Positions 25,556-32,120 of a stretch of 64,000 nt of DNA are shown here, piece by piece. Below the pieces are notes generated by a model. That model was not told the DNA's origin. It made no database searches and was given only the letters and a program-made list of their open reading frames with translations. How positions within the stretch are numbered: position 1 is the first letter of the stretch; each line of letters opens with the position of its first letter. The translations under genes were made by a program, and so were the position numbers. The stretch is from Halopseudomonas phragmitis. GTDB taxonomy: Bacteria; Pseudomonadota; Gammaproteobacteria; Pseudomonadales; Pseudomonadaceae. The stretch lies in the NCBI RefSeq assembly GCF_002056295.1, contig NZ_CP020100.1:3929501-3993500 (forward strand), written 5' to 3'.

Positions 25556-26514
25556 TGTACACTCCAGACACTACTCGCTGGAGCGATAGAACATTACTAT
25601 TCAAACCAGCAACAAATGCAGACCAAACCGAATTAGAAGCAATGAAATTTGGTTCCACTCCGATAGACACTGGAGTGCAAGATGATCTAATCGCGGATGA
25701 ACATCATGCTGACGACTTAAATGCTGACAACAATTGGGAGCAGGAAGATTTTGCGATAGAAGAAGTAAGCGGAAAAGTCGCCATTGAAATAGACAGAAGA
25801 GCAATTCTTGGTAATGGAAGCTACCCTTTTGTTCGTCAAGGCAACACGCTGAGGTACATCCCTAGCTCAACATCAGCTTATGAATTCTGCCTAGTAACCA
25901 GCCTACAAAAGAACATCACCAGAGCGCCATTCAACTCTCTCCCTATCACATTCGAACTATTATCCGCGGAGGTAGCAAAGCTTTATCTCGGAGAAAAGGC
26001 TGAGTGTGTCAGGACGGGATGGCCATCCCACGGCCCAGACCGCCCGACGTCCTTCATTGATTTGATGCTTCATGTCAAAAGGCTGACAGGCGAGTTTGAA
26101 TGGCATCCAAGAATCCCAGTTGGGCCAGACGAGGGAGATGTAGGACCTAAGGATGAAGGAATGGACTACGTTGCCTGGAAGCCGTTTGGCGACCAGCGTA
26201 ACGGCAAGATTTTCCTTCTAGGACAATGTGCGTGCGGGAATGACTGGGTAGACAAGCTAGACGACCTGAGCAAGGAAAAACTACAGCAGTGGCTAAACCC
26301 CATTACTTGGGCCGAGTTCTTACCAGCGTTCTCAGTTCCATACCACATACCTGGGCACTACATTTTTTCGTACGTATGTACCCAAGCTGGTGTCACATTC
26401 GATCGTCTTCGCCTAGCAATAATATCGGAGCAATATAACGCCACATTTCCTCAAGAGTTAAAGGAAAAGCTGATAGCAGGAGTGAGGTTATTCCTACCCG
26501 ATTACCGGACTTAG
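25555..26514 (+). CDS. Unclassified protein with possible PD-(D/E)XK-like nuclease core, 319 aa
   Basis: I do not recognise a named family. The first 75 residues are acidic and probably flexible. A suggestive core runs from about residue 198 to 235: EGMDYVAW, then KIFLLGQCACG and a Trp-Val-Asp-Lys. Asp204 and Gln224 lie where a diverged PD-(D/E)XK enzyme would carry its metal Asp and its Glu/Gln. It is coupled to the ParB-like gene and overlaps the stop of the convergent methyltransferase by 4 bp. AT-rich like its partner. A restriction or defence nuclease is a hypothesis. Confidence 0.6.
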   Translation: MYTPDTTRWSDRTLLFKPATNADQTELEAMKFGSTPIDTGVQDDLIADEHHADDLNADNNWEQEDFAIEEVSGKVAIEIDRRAILGNGSYPFVRQGNTLRYIPSSTSAYEFCLVTSLQKNITRAPFNSLPITFELLSAEVAKLYLGEKAECVRTGWPSHGPDRPTSFIDLMLHVKRLTGEFEWHPRIPVGPDEGDVGPKDEGMDYVAWKPFGDQRNGKIFLLGQCACGNDWVDKLDDLSKEKLQQWLNPITWAEFLPAFSVPYHIPGHYIFSYVCTQAGVTFDRLRLAIISEQYNATFPQELKEKLIAGVRLFLPDYRT

Positions 26515-27509
26515 TCCCATATGTCAGGCAACGCTGCAGCTACCGCTTCAAACATCGGCGGTGGCACTGCGTTACCAATCACACGGTAGCGGTGCCTGAG
26601 CATATTGTATGCAAAGTCCTTGCGCCCACTTTCAATGTTCTCAGGAAAAACCATGTCGCCTTGGTGTGTAGTGAATCGGGGCATGAAGCCCTGAAGCCTG
26701 GCCGCCTCTCGGTACGAAAACCTCCTAGCTGGCGCGTCGCTCTCGAACACCCATTTATCAGTGTGAATACGCTGCAATACCGGGCTAACGGGATGCAAAG
26801 GCATGTGCCGCATATGACTCACAATAGTTTTGCTCAACTCTCCCCAGTCTCTGCGCCGATTGCGGGACAGGTAATACCAGTGGAAAGGGTCCTCACAAAA
26901 CTCACCCGCCGGCCACTCAGGAAGCCCAGCCAGCGCCTCTTTAATGGTGAAATAAGGCTTGTCGACTGACGGCCCATGTGTGGCACCCGGAAACGAGAAG
27001 CTTGCTCCCAAATCCCTTCGAATGCCAACGATCACGAGCCGCTTCCGTTCTTGGGCGACTCCATAATCGTGCGCGTTTAGCAACTGCCACTTGACGTCAT
27101 AACCGAACTTTCCTGCCTCGGCAAAACGCTTAAGCTGATCTTCCAACAGGTGACGATAGGTGCTGCGCCGCAGCCCTGAAACGTTCTCAGCAATAAATGC
27201 TCTAGGCTCAATATCCCCAAGAGCTCGCGCGAACTCCAAGTAGAGCGTGTTGATTTTTCGATTCGCCTCACGTGCCCCACCTTGGCTAAACCCTTGACAC
27301 GGGTAGCAGCCTACAAGCAGATCAGCTCTGGGGAAGCTCTCAATCGTCGAGACGTCCCCAAGGAAATAGTCTGTGTCTGGAAAGTTGGACAGGTACACGT
27401 CACGGGCATAGGGAAGAATATCGTTGGCCATAATCACGTCGAAACCGGCAGAGATCACCCCCGCATCAGAACCGCCGCAACCTGAAAAAAGTGAAACCGC
27501 TGTAGGCAT
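26511..27509 (-). CDS. C5-cytosine DNA methyltransferase
   Basis: 332 aa with the ordered C5-MTase motifs: I (SLFSGCGGSDAG), IV with the catalytic Cys (LLVGCYPCQGFSQ), VI (AENVSGL), VIII (QERKRLVIVG) and X (GNAVPPP). The target-recognition region is short. It transfers methyl from SAM to cytosine in a DNA site that cannot be predicted. Convergent with the two cargo genes and read from its own leftward promoter region near 27510-27600, so it can be expressed on its own, as protective methyltransferases are. Confidence 0.93.
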   Translation of the reverse strand: MPTAVSLFSGCGGSDAGVISAGFDVIMANDILPYARDVYLSNFPDTDYFLGDVSTIESFPRADLLVGCYPCQGFSQGGAREANRKINTLYLEFARALGDIEPRAFIAENVSGLRRSTYRHLLEDQLKRFAEAGKFGYDVKWQLLNAHDYGVAQERKRLVIVGIRRDLGASFSFPGATHGPSVDKPYFTIKEALAGLPEWPAGEFCEDPFHWYYLSRNRRRDWGELSKTIVSHMRHMPLHPVSPVLQRIHTDKWVFESDAPARRFSYREAARLQGFMPRFTTHQGDMVFPENIESGRKDFAYNMLRHRYRVIGNAVPPPMFEAVAAALPDIWD

Positions 27510-27616
27510 ACATCTCCCCCTCTAATCGGCAAATTATACGGTCTCCCCTGCAAGATTGCATTGCTTGGGGCCCTCAATGAGCACTCGCTCTCACACTCTC
27601 ACCGCCGGACAATATA

Positions 27617-27651
27617 AACCAAAAGTTCTTTACCTAATTGTACTTTTGGTT
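27617..27651. promoter_or_regulatory. Operator-like dyad ahead of the rightward early operon
   Basis: AACCAAAAGT (27617-27626) and ACTTTTGGTT (27642-27651) form a perfect 10-bp inverted repeat with a 15-bp spacer. It contains GTACTTT, the reverse of AAAGTAC in the cro/cI operators, so the same repressor may act here. The A/T-rich stretch to 27660 could be the -10 region. The rest of 27510-27692 holds nothing coding. Confidence 0.5.
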
Positions 27652-27665
27652 CATATTTATTTCAT

Positions 27666-27680
27666 CTCTCCACCACAGAG
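27666..27680 (+). repeat. CCACCAC-loop hairpin in the rightward early leader
   Basis: CTCT-CCACCAC-AGAG: the loop is identical to the copies between cro and cII, and the outer pair has changed from A-T to C-G with pairing kept. It is in transcript sense here too. It lies just ahead of the ribosome site (GAGGT) of the 53-aa ORF. Confidence 0.65.
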
Positions 27681-27692
27681 CCGAGGTAAACG

Positions 27693-27854
27693 ATGAAGAC
27701 CACCACACTCCACGCGCTGCCATCCTGCAGCGCAGACCGCATCTTTGATCTGCGCAGAGCCGCACGCAACACCGGCGCCCGGTATGTTGTTAGCCGACCA
27801 CGCCTGCTCAGCCGCACCCCCTCCCCCTCACCACAAGGAGGCGACGCAGCATGA
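27693..27854 (+). CDS. Short Arg-rich peptide, candidate RNA-binding protein
   Basis: 53 aa, opening MKTTTLHALPSCSADRIFD. Eight Arg are spread over residues 16-41, and the C-terminus is Ser/Pro-rich. GAGGT lies 7-10 nt ahead of the ATG, and the stop overlaps the next start as ATGA, so it is probably translated. Being the first ORF after a hairpin leader copies the place of lambda N, whose Arg-rich motif binds boxB. Equivalence is inferred; no sequence similarity to N is claimed. Confidence 0.55.
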   Translation: MKTTTLHALPSCSADRIFDLRRAARNTGARYVVSRPRLLSRTPSPSPQGGDAA

Positions 27855-28381
27855 ACATGCTCAGACTCAACCAGGCCAGCCACGCCCGCCTGCCAGCACA
27901 ACTGGCACTCAATGGCACCTTTGAACACACCCTGCGCAACAACCTGGGCGTAAGCACAACAGTGCAAATGCTGGTGCTGCAATGCAGCCATGCTGTTGAG
28001 CTGACCGCCAGCAGCGACCAGGGCCACAGCTGCATCACCCTCAAGCGCCCAGCCTGCCCGGAACGCGCGGCTCGGTTTATTGAAGGCACTATCAACGGCG
28101 TGCACACAGAAGCCACCCAACCTGATGAATGGGATCTGGTGACCGAAGTGGAGAGTACTCTGCGCCGCGCAGTCGTCATGCGACAAGGCACCCAACAGTT
28201 CACCACAGACGACGATCTGGACGTGGAGGTGATCAGCTCACCGGAGCGCACCTGCATTCAAGTGCAAGACACCCGTCTCTGCATGGCGCTGCCAACCGAT
28301 CCGGAAGCCGCCTATCAGCAACTGCACGATCTGCTGCAGCGCTTTCTCAGCGCCTGCCGCAGCACCGCACAGGTAGCCTGA
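27851..28381 (+). CDS. Hypothetical early phage protein, 176 aa
   Basis: Not recognised. Soluble, mixed alpha/beta, with an acidic patch near residues 118-125 and five scattered Cys. It overlaps the previous stop by 4 bp, with AAGGAGG as ribosome site, and is followed 10 bp later by the KilA-C-like gene. Early right operons often carry recombination or host-takeover proteins here, but nothing identifies such a role. Confidence 0.6.
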   Translation: MNMLRLNQASHARLPAQLALNGTFEHTLRNNLGVSTTVQMLVLQCSHAVELTASSDQGHSCITLKRPACPERAARFIEGTINGVHTEATQPDEWDLVTEVESTLRRAVVMRQGTQQFTTDDDLDVEVISSPERTCIQVQDTRLCMALPTDPEAAYQQLHDLLQRFLSACRSTAQVA

Positions 28382-28391
28382 GAGGTGGACC

Positions 28392-28682
28392 ATGTATGCA
28401 TACACACTGCAAAGCGCCGCCAAGGCGCTGGGCATTACGCGCCCGGAGCTAATCAAGCGCATGCGCGCCAAGCGGCTGCTGAACGACCGCAACCTACCCG
28501 CCCAGCCACAGCAGCACCGTGCCTATCTGTTCGTGCACGAGAGCAGTTGGCCACATCCATCACTTGGCATGCAGTACAGCCGCTCTACTCGCATTCGCCG
28601 GGACGGGCTGCGCTGGCTCGCTTTCCAGCTCGACATGCAACCACCCGCACCGCCACCACCGGACCGGGCAGATGTTGCTTGA
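28392..28682 (+). CDS. KilA-C/ANT-like DNA-binding protein
   Basis: 96 aa. The segment LQSAAKALGITRPELIKRMR followed by a basic wing and GLRWLAF near the end resembles the C-terminal KilA-C domain of phage antirepressors, here as a free-standing protein. It may relieve repression or regulate early genes. GAGAGGTGG precedes the ATG. Confidence 0.65.
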   Translation: MYAYTLQSAAKALGITRPELIKRMRAKRLLNDRNLPAQPQQHRAYLFVHESSWPHPSLGMQYSRSTRIRRDGLRWLAFQLDMQPPAPPPPDRADVA

Positions 28683-28881
28683 TGGTCAGAACCTGCGCAG
28701 CAACGGCCAGACAGTGCAGCCACTCACGCCTCGCGCTTGGGCAGCAGCCATTGTGCAACTGCCCACACTGGCCGAGCGCCGCGCTGCAATGGATCTGGTC
28801 CCATCCCACTGGCAAGCGCTGGTGCGCACGCACCTGACCATTGCCTGGAACCACCCGAAACGAAACAAGGAGTCATCGTGA
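28672..28881 (+). CDS. Small conserved-type phage protein, 69 aa
   Basis: Opens MLLDGQNLRS and contains LPTLAERRAAMDLVPSHWQ. Similar short proteins with an ERRAAL...VP motif recur in early regions of Pseudomonas and Burkholderia prophages as far as I recall. It overlaps the KilA-C gene end by 11 bp and its stop overlaps the next GTG start. Function unknown. Confidence 0.6.
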   Translation: MLLDGQNLRSNGQTVQPLTPRAWAAAIVQLPTLAERRAAMDLVPSHWQALVRTHLTIAWNHPKRNKESS

Positions 28882-29201
28882 CCGAGGACACAGCTCAACA
28901 GGTACTGCGCCTGCACACGCCGCCCCGGCCAAGCACGCTGGACATGCTCTTTCGCATGTTCGGCACCGTGCTGGTGCCCCGCGAGGAGCTGCGCGAGCGC
29001 CTGTTTCGCAACGTCAATGAAGACCGCTTTAAACGCGTACTTGGCACCCCACGCCTGCCCCTTCCGGTCACCACACTGGAAGAAAGCCGCGAGGCCCGCC
29101 AGTACATCGAGATTCACCACCTGGCCGCCTACATAGACCAGCGCGCCGCCCGAGCGGACAACACGCTGGCCAAAACCCTGGCACCACCAGACGAACCCTG
29201 A
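28878..29201 (+). CDS. PrtN-like (pyocin activator family) regulator
   Basis: 107 aa, GTG start after AAGGAG, in TGA/GTG overlap with the previous gene. The sequence matches the PrtN family pattern: a helix opening LDMLFRMFG, then REELRERLF, LGTPRLPLPV and the closing IHHLAAYIDQRAARA. PrtN activates pyocin genes after DNA damage in P. aeruginosa. In prophages such proteins are small early regulators of unclear target. Confidence 0.75.
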   Translation: MTEDTAQQVLRLHTPPRPSTLDMLFRMFGTVLVPREELRERLFRNVNEDRFKRVLGTPRLPLPVTTLEESREARQYIEIHHLAAYIDQRAARADNTLAKTLAPPDEP

Positions 29202-29247
29202 CTCACAGGCCGCCACCACCGGCCCCATAAACCACGGAGCAACCACC

Positions 29248-29718
29248 ATGGATATGCAACCTACCACCCTTATAGGCCTTTGCATTTTGATCTGCGCACC
29301 GCTCGCACTGTACTTCTATGGCCTGCGCATTGGGCGCGGCGAACGCGACGTGCAGCACGAGATTCAGCAGGATCTACTGAACGACAAGGTAAGCCGGCAC
29401 GAGCGCCTGGTGAGCGAGCAGCAGCACATCGCTGACCGTCAGCAGCAAACCATCGCGGACCTTAGCGCCCGGCTGCGTGAAGTGAAAGTACTGCAGGTAT
29501 TCGACCGCAGCGCCCTGCTACAAGCCGCCGCCACGCTGGATCTGGCCGCCCGCACCTTTGATGCCTTCAACGCACCACAAGCCAAGACAGCTCGCGAACT
29601 GCGCGACGAGTGCCGCAGTATGGCCGCGCGCTTGGGTTGGATAGAGCAAGCGCCTCCGTGCCCGGACAGTGCCAGCCCAAACGATGAAGCGCAGGTAATG
29701 CAGGGAGGTGCGGCATGA
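29248..29718 (+). CDS. Membrane-anchored coiled-coil protein, 156 aa
   Basis: One N-terminal membrane segment (about residues 8-27) is followed by a long Gln/Arg/Glu coiled coil (about 33-75) and a second helical stretch. No signal cleavage site is evident. The build resembles small phage proteins at the inner membrane, including superinfection-exclusion proteins, but I do not recognise it. CACGGAG precedes the start; the stop overlaps the next gene. Confidence 0.6.
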   Translation: MDMQPTTLIGLCILICAPLALYFYGLRIGRGERDVQHEIQQDLLNDKVSRHERLVSEQQHIADRQQQTIADLSARLREVKVLQVFDRSALLQAAATLDLAARTFDAFNAPQAKTARELRDECRSMAARLGWIEQAPPCPDSASPNDEAQVMQGGAA

Positions 29719-30320
29719 GCTGGATACTCACCCACACCGGCAAGCACTTTGACCTTATGCGCCCCAGCGCAGAGGACGTCAGCCCGCTCGACATTGCACA
29801 CGCACTGGCGCACCTGTGCCGCTTCAACGGCCACACCCACCACTTTTACAGCGTGGCGCAACACAGCTGCATGGTGGCAAAGCTGGTACCCTCAGAGCAC
29901 CGCCTGATTGCCCTGCTGCACGACGCCACCGAAGCGTACATTGGCGACATCACCCGCCCCTTCAAAGCGCTACTGCCAGACGCCCGCCAGATTGAGCAGC
30001 ACATCTGGCACGCGATCTGTGCCCGCTTCCGGCTCGATCCGGAGCTGCCGGCATGCGTGCACGACGCCGACATGATCGCCCTGGCCACAGAGAAGCGTGA
30101 TCTGATGCCGGGTGATGGAACTCCATGGCCATGCCTGTCTGGCACCCAACCACTTGCCCAGCGGCTGCGCGCCTGGAGCAGCGAAGAAGCGTTTCATCAG
30201 TACCAGATGCAGCTTTTCAGCGAGCTGACTGCCCACAACCGCCGCCAGGCACTGCAAACACAGCAGCCCTGCCAGCCAGCGTCACCGGCTTACCTATCGG
30301 AAGGGAGAGACTGCGCATGA
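29715..30320 (+). CDS. HD-domain phosphohydrolase (YfbR-like)
   Basis: 201 aa. The HD signature is complete: QHSCMVA, then LLHDATEAYIGDI, and a later Asp in HDADMIALA. This matches YfbR/HD-type 5'-nucleotidases or dNTP hydrolases common in phage early regions, which would recycle or deplete nucleotides during replication. The last 40 residues are Gln-rich and variable. Start overlaps the previous stop (ATGA). Confidence 0.85.
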   Translation: MSWILTHTGKHFDLMRPSAEDVSPLDIAHALAHLCRFNGHTHHFYSVAQHSCMVAKLVPSEHRLIALLHDATEAYIGDITRPFKALLPDARQIEQHIWHAICARFRLDPELPACVHDADMIALATEKRDLMPGDGTPWPCLSGTQPLAQRLRAWSSEEAFHQYQMQLFSELTAHNRRQALQTQQPCQPASPAYLSEGRDCA

Positions 30321-30670
30321 CTACCAGCACAGCACCCGCTGCCGCTTACACCGCAGCTCCTGCCGCGCTACTGCGCGGCGGCGACCACAACCCGACACCC
30401 ACCAACAGCGTCGCGCCACATGGTCGCCCTCACCCAGCCAACGGCAGCGCTATAAAGAGCCTCTGCCCCGCAGGGGCAGGCATTACTCCCCAGCCTTGCA
30501 GCCACCGCGTAACCGCCAATCCCCCCACCCAAGGCGTGCGCCACGCAGCAGAACCGAGCACACCGCTCCGCTTTGGGAGTGGTGCTGCAGCGCAGCTTGT
30601 GGAGGGGGATAAGCAAGTCTGGGTGCAGCCGATAGCGATGAGCTTGAGCAGGCAGGAGGTGCAAGTATGA
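30317..30670 (+). CDS. Doubtful hypothetical protein, 117 aa
   Basis: The frame starts in ATGA overlap with the HD gene, has AGGGAGAG ahead, and overlaps the next gene by 4 bp, which favours translation. The sequence is Ala/Pro/Thr-rich, without predicted fold, and looks low-complexity. It may be a non-conserved filler or a decayed gene. Confidence 0.4.
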   Translation: MTTSTAPAAAYTAAPAALLRGGDHNPTPTNSVAPHGRPHPANGSAIKSLCPAGAGITPQPCSHRVTANPPTQGVRHAAEPSTPLRFGSGAAAQLVEGDKQVWVQPIAMSLSRQEVQV

Positions 30671-30864
30671 GCACAGTCCGCTGGGTGCTGATCAACCGCG
30701 CATCCGAACTGACCGGCTACACCGTCAACGCCATTCAGCACAAGATCAAAGGCGGGGTATGGCCACAGGGCAAGCTGTGGCGCAAAGCACCGGATGGCAG
30801 AATCCTAATCAACCTTGAGGAGTTTGATCGTTGGGCAGAGAGCGCACCACAGGAAGCGGCATAG
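30667..30864 (+). CDS. xis: Excisionase
   Basis: 65 aa, winged-helix excisionase type: INRASELTGYTVNAIQHKI, then GVWPQGKLWRKAPDGRI and a closing LEEFDRWAES. This kind acts with tyrosine integrases to direct excision. Strong AGGAGG ribosome site. It overlaps the integrase gene. Confidence 0.88.
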   Translation: MSTVRWVLINRASELTGYTVNAIQHKIKGGVWPQGKLWRKAPDGRILINLEEFDRWAESAPQEAA

Positions 30865-32108
30865 AGGCCGAACTGGCCAAGTCGCCAGGGGTTGAGGTTC
30901 ACGGCAAAAGTCTGCGTATCGTGTTCATGTACCGAGGCAGGCGACACCGTGAAACCCTCGGCTTGCCGATCACCAAAGCCAACGTCAAACACGCCGCCCA
31001 AAAAAGGGCGGCGGTTCTTCATGCAATCAAAACTGGCACATTCGACTACGGCCAAGCGTTCCCCGACTCAAAGCACGCAGGCGAACGACCAGCCAGCAGA
31101 TCCGCACGCCTGCATGAACTGATGGCGCTCTACCTGCCACTCAAAGCGGTAGATATTACCCCGGACACAGAGGCCCGGTACCGGCATGCCCTGCAAGTAA
31201 CGGTCGACACGCTTGGTCCTGACCGACTGGCCAGCACACTGATGCCTATGGATATTCAGAACCTACGCGCAGAGTTGATTGCCACCCGCAAGCCGAGCAC
31301 TGTGAATCACTACCTGGCCACGTTCGCCGGGATGCTGGAGTGGTGCGAGAAGAACGGGTACGCCCCGGCCGGTCTGGCCAGCGCCTGCACACGTTTTGAC
31401 AACACAGAGGAAGATCCAGACCCGCTGACCCGCGAGGAGTATCAGCAGCTCATTGAGAAGGGATGCCTACACGAGCAGGACAGCGCCGCCATCACACTGA
31501 TGGTCTACACCGGCCTGCGCCCAGGCGAGCTGTGCGGGCTGGGAGTGGAGGATATTGATATCAAGAAGGGATGTCTGCAGGTGGTGCGATCTGTCACCAG
31601 CAGGGGCACGTTCAAGGTGCCGAAGACAACGAAAAGCCGGACAGTCCTGCTGCTACCGCCGGCGCTGGAAGCTGCCAAGACGCTGATGAAGCTGGCCAGG
31701 GGATTCCCTCAGCAAACCGTTGACGTCGCAATCAACAGGCACCAGAGCAGAACCGACACCATCACACCGCTGATGTCGCCTAGGGTGCAAGCCAGAAGAA
31801 TGAAGGTGAACAACTGGTTTGTGCCGACCGCCTGGAACACCAAGTGGGGCAACATCCAGCGCCGCGCCGGCATCCGACCACGCCGCCCCTACCAAACGCG
31901 CCACACCTATGCGTGCTGGTGCATCACCGCGCATGGTAACCTTGCCTTCATCGCAAACCAGATGGGGCACAAAGACTTCACCATGCTGGTGAAGGTCTAC
32001 GGAAAATGGATGAACGACGCCTCAGAAGGTGAGATTCAGCGCATCTGGCAGGCAATGCAAGATAGTGAAAAACGCCCCAATCATGCCCCACAAAATCCTG
32101 AAACTTAA
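30831..32108 (+). CDS. int: Tyrosine-family integrase
   Basis: 425 aa if started at the TTG at 30831. Residues about 15-85 form an Arm-binding domain of the DUF3596 type, 90-185 the core-binding SAM-like domain, and 195-400 the catalytic domain with Arg230 (GLRPGEL), Lys265, Arg357-His358 (QTRHTY), His380 (MGHKD) and Tyr390 (VYGKW). The first box-II His is Tyr354, a substitution I recall as usual in this subgroup. It inserts the phage at att. The stop is 12 bp ahead of mutS in the same direction. Confidence 0.93.
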   Translation: MGRERTTGSGIEAELAKSPGVEVHGKSLRIVFMYRGRRHRETLGLPITKANVKHAAQKRAAVLHAIKTGTFDYGQAFPDSKHAGERPASRSARLHELMALYLPLKAVDITPDTEARYRHALQVTVDTLGPDRLASTLMPMDIQNLRAELIATRKPSTVNHYLATFAGMLEWCEKNGYAPAGLASACTRFDNTEEDPDPLTREEYQQLIEKGCLHEQDSAAITLMVYTGLRPGELCGLGVEDIDIKKGCLQVVRSVTSRGTFKVPKTTKSRTVLLLPPALEAAKTLMKLARGFPQQTVDVAINRHQSRTDTITPLMSPRVQARRMKVNNWFVPTAWNTKWGNIQRRAGIRPRRPYQTRHTYACWCITAHGNLAFIANQMGHKDFTMLVKVYGKWMNDASEGEIQRIWQAMQDSEKRPNHAPQNPET

Positions 32109-32120
32109 AGTAAGTCACTG

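Larger units (their letters stand above)
1..32108. mobile_element. Temperate siphovirus prophage, left end outside the window
   Basis: A continuous block of phage genes runs from the endolysin and tail tip at the left to the integrase at 30831-32108, in the order tail, head, terminase, lysis, replication, switch, early right, integrase. HK97-fold capsid, ClpP-type protease, P27 terminase and a TIGR02675 tape measure indicate a tailed phage with a lambda-like long tail. The right boundary is placed at the integrase stop, 12 bp before mutS. No direct repeat marking attL/attR could be found, because the left end lies before base 1 or within the first few hundred bases. All essential modules look intact, so it may be inducible; this is inference. 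Confidence 0.93.

Noticed and set aside
30317-30670. Treating this low-complexity frame as a confident gene
   Set aside because: Kept only as doubtful: start and stop couplings are good but composition looks non-coding.
32109-32120. attR core read as a repeat of the left end
   Set aside because: No matching segment could be found in bases 1-830, and the left end may be outside the window.
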